From: Massilia violaceinigra
GTDB lineage: Bacteria > Pseudomonadota > Gammaproteobacteria > Burkholderiales > Burkholderiaceae_D
Direction: 5' to 3'
Assembly: GCF_002752675.1 (NCBI RefSeq)
Contig: NZ_CP024608.1
Span: forward strand, 2,232,001 to 2,296,000
Length of the DNA stretch: 64,000 nt
Below the pieces are notes generated by a model that saw nothing but the letters and a program-made list of their open reading frames with translations, was not told the origin of the DNA and did not search any database. The position numbers and the translations under genes were made by a program. The stretch's first letter is position 1, and every line of letters begins with the position of its first letter. Shown piece after piece: positions 1-7,521 of this stretch.

Positions 1-1
1 C

Positions 2-601
2 CGCCGCGCCCGCCCCGGCGGACAAGGCTTCCAGATGCGCGGCGACGATATTCACGCGGCCATCACCATCGACCTGACCGATGCATACCACGGCTCCACC
101 CGCGCCGTGACGCTGCGCGTGCCCGAGCACGACGCGCAAGGCCGGGTGGTGACGCGCGAGCGCATCGTCAATGTCAAGATTCCCAAGGGCGTCATGCCCG
201 GCCAGCAATTGCGCCTGGCGGGCCAGGGCCATCCCGGCAGCGGCGGCGCCGGTGCGGGTGACCTGTTTCTTGAAATCCAGTTTCATCCCGACCCGCGCTA
301 CCGGGTCGAAGGGCGCCATGTGTACGCCAGCGTGCCGGTCACCCCGTGGGAAGCCGCGCTCGGCGCCAGCATCGGCGTGCCCACGCCGTCCGGACAGGTC
401 GAGGTGTCGGTTCCGCCCGGCTCGCAAACGGGGCGCAAGCTGCGCCTCAAGGGACGCGGCATTCCGGGCCATCCGGCGGGCGACCTGTATCTCATTCTCG
501 AGGTGGTCCTGCCGCCGGCAAATACCGACAAGGCACGCGAGCTGTACCGCGCAATGGCACGCGAGATGGCCTTCAATCCGCGCGCGCAGGCGGGGGCGTA
601 G
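2..601 (+). CDS. cbpA: CbpA/DnaJ-type co-chaperone, C-terminal part (5' truncated by window edge)
   Basis: This is the substrate-binding half of a class B J-protein. The reading frame is open from base 2, so the J-domain lies upstream of the window. Two beta-barrel C-terminal domains are recognisable: the first includes the segment VKIPKGVMPGQQLRLAGQG and the second includes VPPGSQTGRKLRLKGRG, the usual DnaJ_C repeat signature. The zinc-finger of true DnaJ is not visible, and the next gene is cbpM, so CbpA is a better name than DnaJ. The protein would present substrates to DnaK in the cytoplasm. The stop is followed after only three bases by cbpM, indicating one operon. Confidence 0.9.
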   Translation, partial: RRARPGGQGFQMRGDDIHAAITIDLTDAYHGSTRAVTLRVPEHDAQGRVVTRERIVNVKIPKGVMPGQQLRLAGQGHPGSGGAGAGDLFLEIQFHPDPRYRVEGRHVYASVPVTPWEAALGASIGVPTPSGQVEVSVPPGSQTGRKLRLKGRGIPGHPAGDLYLILEVVLPPANTDKARELYRAMAREMAFNPRAQAGA

Positions 602-604
602 GCC

Positions 605-934
605 ATGGCCGACATCGATATCGTGGGAGTGCTGCTCGACGACGTGGCGCTCGACCTGCACGAGCTGGCGCGCGCCTGCGGCGTCGAGCCCGACTGGGTG
701 GTGCGGCACGTGGGCGACGGCTTGCTCGGCGCCGACGAGATCATGGCGCGCGGCCTGGACGAGGACGCGCGCGCGCAATGGCGTTTTCGCAGCGCCGACC
801 TGCAGCGCGCGCGGCGCCTGCTGAGCCTGGAGCGCGATCTCGATGCCAACGAGGAAATCGCCGCGCTTGTGCTCGACCTGGCCGACGAGGTGAGCCGTCT
901 GCGCACGCGCCTGCGGGTGCTCGGCGCGCTGTGA
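605..934 (+). CDS. cbpM: Chaperone modulatory protein CbpM
   Basis: A 109-residue protein matching the size and layout of CbpM, which binds the J-domain of CbpA and restrains its DnaK-stimulating activity. The N-terminal half carries a MerR-like helix-turn-helix fold (LHELARACGVEPDWVVRHV) and the C-terminal half is a leucine- and arginine-rich coiled helix (LADEVSRLRTRLRVL). It begins 3 bp after the cbpA stop, so translation is probably coupled. The identification rests on family resemblance plus the neighbour. Confidence 0.88.
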   Translation: MADIDIVGVLLDDVALDLHELARACGVEPDWVVRHVGDGLLGADEIMARGLDEDARAQWRFRSADLQRARRLLSLERDLDANEEIAALVLDLADEVSRLRTRLRVLGAL

Positions 935-1180
935 GCGCAGGGCGGGCCGCCTGCTGCATCCGGTGAACATCAGCCGTCTCCTGGCGATTCGATGTAGTGA
1001 CTATGCTACCGGTCGGCCTGCTTCGTTTGATGCACAACAAGCCTGCTGGGTCATGACGGCACGCACCGTCTGCCGCGCCCGCTTTCACGGCAGCGCGCAA
1101 GGCGGGCGACACGTTGGCGCAATGGCTTCTACAATCCTCCTTCAATATTGACGAATACTTAATAGTGTAAGGGAGTTCAC

Positions 1181-1771
1181 ATGGAGCAAAACAATGGCCA
1201 GGCCCTCAAGGGCAAACGCGTGGCGGTCCTGATGACCGATGGCGTAGAGCAAATCGAGTACACCTCGCCGCGCAGTTTCCTGCAAGAGCACGGCGCCACG
1301 GTGACGCTGATCTCGCCCAAACCCAAGGGTGACAAGGTGCAGGGTTTCAATCATGCGGACAAGGGCGACAGTTTCGAGGTGGACCTGCACATCGGCGCAG
1401 CCTCACCACGCGATTTCGATGCGCTGCTGTTGCCGGGTGGCGTGTCCAATCCCGACGCCTTGCGCCTCGACACGGCCTCGATCGATTTCATTCGCGCGTT
1501 CGGCGCCGACGACAAGCCGATTGCCGCCATCTGCCACGGCCCCTGGCCCCTGATCGACGCCGGCATCGCCAAGGCAAAACACATGACCAGCTGGCCGAGC
1601 CTGCAGAACGACCTGCGCAACGCCGGTGCCGAGTGGAGCGATGAGGAAGTGGTGATCGACGGCCGCCTCATCACCAGCCGCAAGCCGGACGATTTGCCCG
1701 CGTTTAACCAAGCCCTGCTGAAGTTGCTGTCGATCGACCCCGCCACCGCGGACCGGGGTCCGTCTTCATAA
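1181..1771 (+). CDS. DJ-1/PfpI family protein (type 1 glutamine amidotransferase-like)
   Basis: A 196-residue PfpI/YhbO-like protein. The nucleophile elbow is visible as AAICHGPW, with the catalytic cysteine in the expected place, and LLLPGGVSNPD supplies the conserved loop before it. Family members act as stress-related hydrolases or protein/nucleotide deglycases; which of these applies here cannot be told from sequence. AAGGGAG lies about 7 bp before the chosen ATG. The 246 bp between cbpM and this gene show no further gene, so it is probably transcribed alone. Confidence 0.88.
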   Translation: MEQNNGQALKGKRVAVLMTDGVEQIEYTSPRSFLQEHGATVTLISPKPKGDKVQGFNHADKGDSFEVDLHIGAASPRDFDALLLPGGVSNPDALRLDTASIDFIRAFGADDKPIAAICHGPWPLIDAGIAKAKHMTSWPSLQNDLRNAGAEWSDEEVVIDGRLITSRKPDDLPAFNQALLKLLSIDPATADRGPSS

Positions 1772-1919
1772 GCCCATGCTGCAAAGCCGTTGACGGAAAC
1801 AGCGGCTTTGCGGCTTGCCGGCGGCGGTTGGCGGAGCCGGCCGCCAGCTGAAATGCGTCTCACGGTTCTGTCGCTTGCGCTCTGTTACGATGGGGTTTAT
1901 TCATGAATTGCACCCACGT

Positions 1920-2459
1920 ATGAAGACGTTGATCGCCCTTTCAGGCAGCTTGCGCCGGGACTCGGCCAATACCACGCTGCTGCGCGCCGCGATTGCGCTG
2001 GCGCCAACCGGCGTGCGGATTGTGTTGTACGAGGGTACCGACAGGCTGCCTTTCTTCAATCCCGATATCGAGGCCGATCCGCCGCCGGCCGCGCGCGAAC
2101 TGCGCGCCTTGCTGAGCGCGGCCGATGGCATCATCGTGGCCAGCCCGGAGTATGCGCACGGCGTGCCGGGTGCCTTCAAGAATATGCTGGACTGGCTGGT
2201 CGGCTGCGCCGAGTTGAGCGGCAAACCGGTTGCGCTGATCAATACCTCGGCGCGGGCGGTGCACGCGCAAGCGGCGCTGGCCGAGATTCTTGCGACCATG
2301 GGGTGGCGTGTGATTGACGCGGCGTCGCCGGTGATCGCGGTGGCCAACAGGGGATTCGATCACGCGCACATGGCGGCCGATCCGGCGCTGGCCGGGCCGC
2401 TCCTGGCTGCCATCGAGGCGCTGGTGCAGGCCAGCGTGGAGCCTGGCGTGCCGTCATGA
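1920..2459 (+). CDS. NADPH-dependent FMN reductase family protein
   Basis: A 179-residue flavodoxin-like oxidoreductase of the ChrR/azoreductase-like family. The N-terminal phosphate-binding loop (ALSGSLRRDSAN) and the motif SPEYAHGVPGAFKNMLDW that packs on the isoalloxazine ring are both present. It would reduce FMN or quinone-like substrates with NADPH in the cytosol. The ATG at 1920 was preferred over the more upstream alternative because family members begin with a short strand directly before the GSLR loop; no strong ribosome site is visible. The last four bases overlap the next gene (ATGA). Confidence 0.88.
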   Translation: MKTLIALSGSLRRDSANTTLLRAAIALAPTGVRIVLYEGTDRLPFFNPDIEADPPPAARELRALLSAADGIIVASPEYAHGVPGAFKNMLDWLVGCAELSGKPVALINTSARAVHAQAALAEILATMGWRVIDAASPVIAVANRGFDHAHMAADPALAGPLLAAIEALVQASVEPGVPS

Positions 2460-2953
2460 GTCAGGACACGCTGGACACCATCGCACCGTTCGTGGAATCG
2501 GTGCGCGCTTTTTGCCGCTGGGCCGAGGGCGATTTGCTGCCGGGCGATGCCCAGATGACAGCCGCCCGCCGCCATCTGGCGCGTTTGTATGCGCAGGCGC
2601 TGGATTTGCCGCAGCGCGATTGCGACTGGGGCGATGAGGCGCGGAAGGTATCGCACGAGGCGTGGAGCGCGATGTTCAAGCGCTTTGGCGCGCTTCCGGT
2701 CAACTATTATGCGGAGAGCGCCAATCCCCTCGATATTGCCGGCGGCGACACCATGATCGGCGATCTGGCCGACGATCTGGCGGACATATGGCGGGATCTG
2801 AAGCACGGTCTCAATCTGCTCGATGGAGGGGAGGCCGATGCGGCCCTGTTTCACTGGCGCGAGCACTTCATCATCCATTGGGGCAGCCATGCGGCCAGCG
2901 CCTTGAATGTGTTGCAGTACTGGGAACAGCGGCAACCCCGCACGTGGGCGTGA
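2456..2953 (+). CDS. DUF5063 domain protein
   Basis: A 165-residue mostly helical acidic protein resembling the DUF5063 family, which has no assigned function. The conserved-looking C-terminal stretch (HWREHFIIHWGSHAASAL) and the central DLADDLADIWRDLKHGL are its best landmarks. Its start overlaps the stop of the FMN reductase by four bases, so the two are very likely co-translated. No signal peptide or membrane segment is seen. Confidence 0.72.
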   Translation: MSQDTLDTIAPFVESVRAFCRWAEGDLLPGDAQMTAARRHLARLYAQALDLPQRDCDWGDEARKVSHEAWSAMFKRFGALPVNYYAESANPLDIAGGDTMIGDLADDLADIWRDLKHGLNLLDGGEADAALFHWREHFIIHWGSHAASALNVLQYWEQRQPRTWA

Positions 2954-3002
2954 TCCACGCCCTGTTCCGGCGTGGTCGCGGCAGCGCCCGGCCGGTGCTT
3001 TC

Positions 3003-4169
3003 TTATGGCGCGAGTTGCTCCAGGATCGCATGGGCCGCTTTAATGCGTGCCGGAATCGGGTAGTTTTTGTTCGCCAGGATCACGACCCCAATTTTCTTTC
3101 CCGGCACGAAGGCCACGTAGTTGCCGAATCCGCCCGTCGAGCCGGTCTTGTTGAACAGGATCTTGTCGGAGCCCGCGGGCCGCGCTGTGAGCCGCTTTGC
3201 CGCGTTCGGTTCCATGATCATCGTGTACGCGTTGCCTGCCTGCAGACGCTGCAAGGTGACGGGGTAGGGGTACTGCTCCCACCCGAGCCCTTGCACCATC
3301 GCGCCGACCTTGAAGTAGCCGACCTGGGTGCCGTTTACCGCGCGCCGCATTGGCTCATCGAGCCGCTGCGGATCGATGTTCGCTTCCACGAAACGCAGCA
3401 TGTCGGCGGCTGTCGCCCGTACGCCATACCCTGCCGCGGCGAATACGCCGGGGTTCATGTGGCGCGGTTTGTTGTCCTCGTCGTAGCCCCACGCGTAATT
3501 CGGCATTGCACTGTCGGGCACGCGGATATAGCTGCTTTTCAGGCCAAGTTGGGGGAACAGTTGCTGCTCCATCGCGTCGGCAAAATCGCTCTTGAGCGCC
3601 AGTGCGGTGAGATGCCCGAACAGGCCGAGGCTGGGGTTGGAGTAGCGGCGTTGCGCGCCCGGCGCGGCTTGCGGTTGCCATTGCCGGAAATAGTCGATCT
3701 TCGTGGCATCCGTGACCTCCTGCGGAAACTGCAGCGGCAGCCCGCCCCCCGTGTAGGTGCCGAGATTGAGCACGCTTGCCTTGTCGATCGGACTGCCTTG
3801 CAGCTCCGGCATGTACTTGCCGGGATGGTCGTCCAGCGACAGCTTGCCGAGCACCTGCGCATACGAAGCCAGCGTTGCAGTGAGCACCTTGCTGATGGAG
3901 CCCAGTTCGAACAGAGTGGCTTCGCTGACGGGTGTGTTGTCCTTGATCGATGCCAGGCCGTAGTTGAAGACATAGGGCTTGCCGTCGACCGTCACGGCCA
4001 CCGCCATGCCCGGCACCTTGTATTCGGCCATGACAGGGCCGATGGCTTTGTCGACGATGGCGCGGATGTGCGCGTCGTTCTCGGCAGCGTGGCTGCTGAG
4101 GGGAGCGAAACAGGACGCCACGAGGGTGACGGTGATGCAACTGACGAATTTTGGAAAGAGGTTCAACAC
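3003..4169 (-). CDS. ampC: Class C beta-lactamase (AmpC-type)
   Basis: A 388-residue secreted serine beta-lactamase. All three class C active-site elements are present: SISK (nucleophile serine and lysine), YSN in RRYSNPSLG, and KTG in FNKTGSTGG. A signal peptide (LFPKFVSCITVTLVASCFAPLSSHA) directs it to the periplasm. The start is a GTG at 4169: AAGGAA lies about five bases upstream and it puts the signal peptide at the very N-terminus; longer upstream extension is not protein-like. It is the last gene of a leftward blaI-blaR1-ampC unit and not beside an ampR gene, so BlaI-type control is inferred. Confidence 0.93.
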   Translation of the reverse strand: MLNLFPKFVSCITVTLVASCFAPLSSHAAENDAHIRAIVDKAIGPVMAEYKVPGMAVAVTVDGKPYVFNYGLASIKDNTPVSEATLFELGSISKVLTATLASYAQVLGKLSLDDHPGKYMPELQGSPIDKASVLNLGTYTGGGLPLQFPQEVTDATKIDYFRQWQPQAAPGAQRRYSNPSLGLFGHLTALALKSDFADAMEQQLFPQLGLKSSYIRVPDSAMPNYAWGYDEDNKPRHMNPGVFAAAGYGVRATAADMLRFVEANIDPQRLDEPMRRAVNGTQVGYFKVGAMVQGLGWEQYPYPVTLQRLQAGNAYTMIMEPNAAKRLTARPAGSDKILFNKTGSTGGFGNYVAFVPGKKIGVVILANKNYPIPARIKAAHAILEQLAP

Positions 4170-4212
4170 GATGTTCCTTTTTTGATGGAGGGATGCAAAC
4201 GGGTGCAACGAT

Positions 4213-4243
4213 CCACCCCCGCTCTTTTGCAGGAGCGGGGTGG
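4213..4243 (-). promoter_or_regulatory. Stem-loop between blaR1 and ampC
   Basis: An inverted repeat CCACCCC-CGCTC / GAGCGGGGTGG closes a loop of about 8 bases in the 118-bp gap between blaR1 and ampC. A T-rich tract follows it on the plus strand only, so for the leftward transcript it is more likely an mRNA processing or attenuation stem than a full terminator. The role is an inference. Confidence 0.5.
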
Positions 4244-4287
4244 CGTGGTTTTCTTTTGTTACGGGTGTTTTTGTTTGGGCGGCGCAG

Positions 4288-6129
4288 TTACAGCGTGTCC
4301 AGCCGCCTTCGCATGTCGTGCAGGAATGCCTCCTTGACCCGGCCGCCGGCAAAGCCTTCTTGCCTGCGCTCCAGCGCCATGCGGGCGAACACGATCGTGC
4401 GCTCTCCCTTGCTTGCCCAGCCGACGTACCAGCCGTACTGGTGCGCCGGGTCGTCCCGCCCATCGGGCAGAACGGGTGAGGCCGTGCCTGTCTTGCCGTG
4501 AATTTTCCAGCCGTTGTCCAGCGTCTCCGGCTGCATGATGCGCGACGTCATGTCATACGCCTTGGGCGCCAGCGGCAACTGGCGGTTGACCACCTTGCGC
4601 AGGAATGTCACCTGTTCGGCCGGCGATATTTTCAGCGATGAGCTGACCCATGACAGCGCCAGGCCGTTGTCCTTGCCCGGGTCGCCGGAGACATCCTGGT
4701 TGCCGTAATTGAAGCTGTTGACGTAACCCTGGAAGCGCGCGGCGCCAAGCTGGGACGTGACTTGCTGCGCGAACCACAGCACCGAATGCGTGAACCAAGT
4801 GGTCGGGTCGGTCGCCGTGCGCCATGCCGGGTTCCAGTGGACGTACTCCTTGCGAAATGGCATGCGCGGCGCGTGTTCGTCTTCCAGGATGCCGCTGTCG
4901 TAGCCCATCAGGCTGACGGCGATATTGAATGTCGATGCCGGCGTGATGCGCTCGTCGCACTGGCCTTCACGGATCAGCCGCTTGCCGCTGGCGGCGTCGG
5001 CCAGTTCGGTGCAGCTGACGGCGTTTGTGGATGCGGCAGGGCTGATGGGCGAGGGCGATGTTTGCGCCACTGGCTCTGGCGGTGGCGACGCGGAATCGCC
5101 GCGCCATGCCAGTGTCGGCTGGAGCGCGAGGCTGCCCATCAGGACGCTTGCCAGCGCGGCGAACGCGGCAAGGCGTGTCCAGCGGCCGTGCGACATGGCG
5201 CCCGGCTCGCGGATCAGGGCGATCCTGCCGGCGAGCGTACGCGCGCTGACGGCGCCGAAGGCAAGTGCGTTCGTTGCCGGCGAACGCTGCATTTTCAGTT
5301 GCGCCACCAGGGCTGCAGCGTAGGCTTTGCGCTGCGTGGCCGGACGGCCGCTGAGCACATCGCGGTCGCAGCCCAGTTCCAGCGCCCACGACAGGTTGGC
5401 GCGCAGCACTCGCATGAAGGGGTTGAACCAGAGCAGTGTTTGCAGCAGGACGCTGGCGCTGATCCAATGCAGGTCGTGGCGCCGCAGGTGCGTCAGTTCG
5501 TGTTCCACCATCATTTGCTGTTGGGCCGTCTCGAAGCGGCGCAGGTGCACTGGCAGCAGCAGGCGCGGCCTGAAGAGGCCGAACAGCATCGGCGAGATCG
5601 GCGCGTCGACTTCGATCACCTTCGGGGCGAGGGGCACGTTGTTGATAAAGCCGTCATGCTGGTGCGGGGCCCGCAGGCGGCCTCCGCTTGCGGCCAGGCT
5701 AGTGAGGATGCGCCGCGCTTGCAGCAGTCGGGCAATCGCGTAGCCAAGGCCGAGCAGGTAGCACAGCAGCCAGGCTTGCGCGCCCAGGGCCAGCCAGGAA
5801 GGCCCGGCAGTCTCCACGCTTGGGGTGGCGGACGCGCTGGCGGCGCTGTTGGTCGCAGGGCTGTTGTCGGGGAGGGCGACGTGTGCTTGCGCCACGCTCT
5901 CGATTTCGATGGGCGGCACCAGCCGCAGGCGTTCGCTGTGCGGCAGCAAAATCAGCAGGAAGGCCGCCACGATCGTGACCTGGCCGAGCAGCCACACTGA
6001 GCGCTGCGAGGCGACGGCGGGGAGGGCGCGCCGGCACAGCGCCATCGCGGCCCATACGGCCAGTCCGGCGGCAATGCAGCCGCCGCTGGCAAGGAGAAAC
6101 CGGAACATCAGCAGTTCGGTCGGATTCAT
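4288..6129 (-). CDS. blaR1: BlaR1-like sensor: M56 metallopeptidase fused to class D beta-lactamase-type domain
   Basis: A 613-residue membrane protein with the BlaR1/MecR1 plan. N-terminal membrane helices surround a cytoplasmic gluzincin site, VEHELTHLRRHD (HExxH near residue 210), and another helix near 320-335 precedes a proline/serine linker. The C-terminal half (about 375-613) is a class D-type penicillin-binding domain with YGN (FNYGNQDVSG) and KTG (HGKTGTA). The active-site tetrad reads S-T-F-N, not SxxK: the codon at 4924-4926 is AAT. In BlaR1 and OXA enzymes this lysine is carboxylated and needed for acylation. Its ATG overlaps the blaI stop by four bases. It could be an altered sensor or a repurposed protein. 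Confidence 0.88.
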   Translation of the reverse strand: MNPTELLMFRFLLASGGCIAAGLAVWAAMALCRRALPAVASQRSVWLLGQVTIVAAFLLILLPHSERLRLVPPIEIESVAQAHVALPDNSPATNSAASASATPSVETAGPSWLALGAQAWLLCYLLGLGYAIARLLQARRILTSLAASGGRLRAPHQHDGFINNVPLAPKVIEVDAPISPMLFGLFRPRLLLPVHLRRFETAQQQMMVEHELTHLRRHDLHWISASVLLQTLLWFNPFMRVLRANLSWALELGCDRDVLSGRPATQRKAYAAALVAQLKMQRSPATNALAFGAVSARTLAGRIALIREPGAMSHGRWTRLAAFAALASVLMGSLALQPTLAWRGDSASPPPEPVAQTSPSPISPAASTNAVSCTELADAASGKRLIREGQCDERITPASTFNIAVSLMGYDSGILEDEHAPRMPFRKEYVHWNPAWRTATDPTTWFTHSVLWFAQQVTSQLGAARFQGYVNSFNYGNQDVSGDPGKDNGLALSWVSSSLKISPAEQVTFLRKVVNRQLPLAPKAYDMTSRIMQPETLDNGWKIHGKTGTASPVLPDGRDDPAHQYGWYVGWASKGERTIVFARMALERRQEGFAGGRVKEAFLHDMRRRLDTL

Positions 6130-6509
6130 TTGGCGCCGCCATCGTTGTCCGGCCAGTCCTGCAGCAGTTGTTCCAGTTGCGCCAGTTCGGTGTCATCGAC
6201 CAGCTTGCTGCCGGTGAACATATTGACCGGAAACGGGGTGGCCATTTCCATGACGCGGGTGCCGAAGTCGTGCGCAAACGTCGCCAGGGTGCCGACTTTT
6301 TCGAGGGCGGCTTCGTACACTTGCACGCCGTGCAGGGTGGCTTGGCGCACTGAGCCCTTCTCCAGCATGCGTTCCAGGGTTTTGCGCGTCGACGAGTATG
6401 ACCAGCCAAGTTCGTCTTCGATCTGTTGATGGATTTCGCGCGCGCTGAGCGGCTGCTGTCGCCACAGCGCCTTGAGGATGATGAGTTCGGAAATTGAGGG
6501 GATGGCCAT
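6126..6509 (-). CDS. blaI: BlaI/MecI/CopY family transcriptional repressor
   Basis: A 127-residue winged-helix repressor. The N-terminal helix-turn-helix (SISELIILKALWRQQPLSAREI and WSYSSTRKTLERMLEKG) is typical of BlaI/MecI, and the C-terminal helices provide the dimer region. In the known systems BlaI is cleaved when the BlaR1 peptidase is triggered by a beta-lactam. Its stop overlaps the blaR1 start, and a perfect palindrome sits 34 bp ahead of its start codon, so autoregulation of the blaI-blaR1-ampC operon is likely. Confidence 0.9.
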   Translation of the reverse strand: MAIPSISELIILKALWRQQPLSAREIHQQIEDELGWSYSSTRKTLERMLEKGSVRQATLHGVQVYEAALEKVGTLATFAHDFGTRVMEMATPFPVNMFTGSKLVDDTELAQLEQLLQDWPDNDGGAK

Positions 6510-6542
6510 GGAATGCTCTCGATGCGACGGGTGCCACCATTA

Positions 6543-6558
6543 TGCGACACGTGTCGCA
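6543..6558. promoter_or_regulatory. Perfect palindrome, probable BlaI operator
   Basis: TGCGACACGTGTCGCA is a perfect 16-bp palindrome located 34 bp upstream of the blaI start. The inner ACA-N2-TGT core matches the usual spacing of BlaI/MecI-type half-sites. No second copy was found in front of ampC, which fits a single promoter driving all three genes. Confidence 0.65.
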
Positions 6559-6750
6559 GAAGCGTCAAGATGGATTTGGATGATCGTGCTGAACCGGTGG
6601 CGAATAACGATTGATTGGGCGAATCACTGGCGTGCGGTGACAGTCGTCTGGCTGTCGGGGCCGGCACGACGCGGGATGTGCCGGGTCGCGACGGTCGCGT
6701 GCGCAGGGATTCGCGAATCGGGAGGATGGGCGCCAGTGGCTGCTTCTTGG

Positions 6751-6832
6751 AGCGATTTCCCTTTGGCCGGGGTGTCGGACGACTGCGCCAGCAAGCCCAG
6801 GTCGTTTCGTGGATGCCGTGCGTGCTCCTGAT
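6751..6832 (+). repeat. Diverged copy of the noncoding repeat seen at 9.0 kb, in a 430-bp gene-free stretch
   Basis: The stretch 6559-6942 has no credible gene. Within it the block starting GGAGCGATTTCCCTTT is shared exactly with 9028-9043, and the following 60 or so bases align with gaps (both continue to a TCG-TTTCGTG-like segment). The repeat is probably a dispersed noncoding element or a relic of the same mobile sequence; its function is unknown. Confidence 0.45.
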
Positions 6833-6942
6833 CGTTGGGTAATCGCGCGAATATCTCCGACGACTCGGCAATGCTATTTTGCGCCATCGTCGCATGGCGT
6901 TGCGCTTGCTTCCGATATCTGCCGCATCATCGCGAGGTGCCT

Positions 6943-7139
6943 GTGAGCAACGAAGCCGGGCCGCTGATACTGGAAATGCACCGGATCGACGGCCCGGACA
7001 AGTCGCCCATGCAGATGATCAGCGCCGAGCGGCAGGCGCACTACCGGCGCTGCGAGGCGGGCTGGCCGTGCTCAAGGCGGCTGCACGGCGAGCGGCCGAG
7101 GATGAATGGAATCTCTCTGCCGCCCAGGGAGGGATCTAG
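6943..7139 (+). pseudogene. Relic of a small phage-type gene (GPLIL-MHR-DGPD-SPMQ family)
   Basis: Starting at a GTG with GAGG ten bases upstream, the frame reads VSNEAGPLILEMHRIDGPD and continues to RCEAG. Coding sense then moves to another frame (LAVLKAAARRAAEDEW, stop at 7137-7139), as if one G were missing from the run at about 7059-7061. The first 30 residues closely match the last small gene of the prophage at 43244-43376. This suggests a fragment of a related phage in the chromosome. Function unknown. Confidence 0.5.
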
Positions 7140-7142
7140 AAA

Positions 7143-7484
7143 TCACTTTGGCAAAACGAACATTTCCGACGCGAGAATTTCTTGCATTCTGCCAATATCG
7201 GCTCTAATCGATTTGCTTGGGGCGTTCTTTTCAGCGACCTCAATTTTCTTCGCCAGCAGATCTTCCATTCTCTGTTTTGCTGGAGGGTATATAAAAGCTA
7301 GCTGTCCCCACGTTTGAAAGCCGTAGATCCGTCTAAACATCTCCGATGGCAGAAGGTCCGGAATCGGATTGTCATGAATCCACACAAGTGCTTCCAACGC
7401 CGCCTCATAATTGCCCGACCCGATTAGGTCGCACGCAGTCATAAAAGTATCTCTCAGCTTTTCCATCTGTAAATATTTATCCAT
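7143..7484 (-). CDS. Hypothetical protein, candidate immunity partner of the upstream secreted protein
   Basis: A 113-residue soluble helical protein with no signal peptide. I do not recognise the family. The start at 7484 is supported by AAGGAG seven bases upstream. It lies 37 bp downstream of a secreted YD-repeat protein in the same direction and is less GC-rich than the host genes, the usual arrangement of a polymorphic toxin and its small immunity gene. That role is an inference from context only. Confidence 0.55.
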   Translation of the reverse strand: MDKYLQMEKLRDTFMTACDLIGSGNYEAALEALVWIHDNPIPDLLPSEMFRRIYGFQTWGQLAFIYPPAKQRMEDLLAKKIEVAEKNAPSKSIRADIGRMQEILASEMFVLPK

Positions 7485-7521
7485 AATGCAACTCCTTAGT
7501 GCGAACGCAATTTCGACCGCA

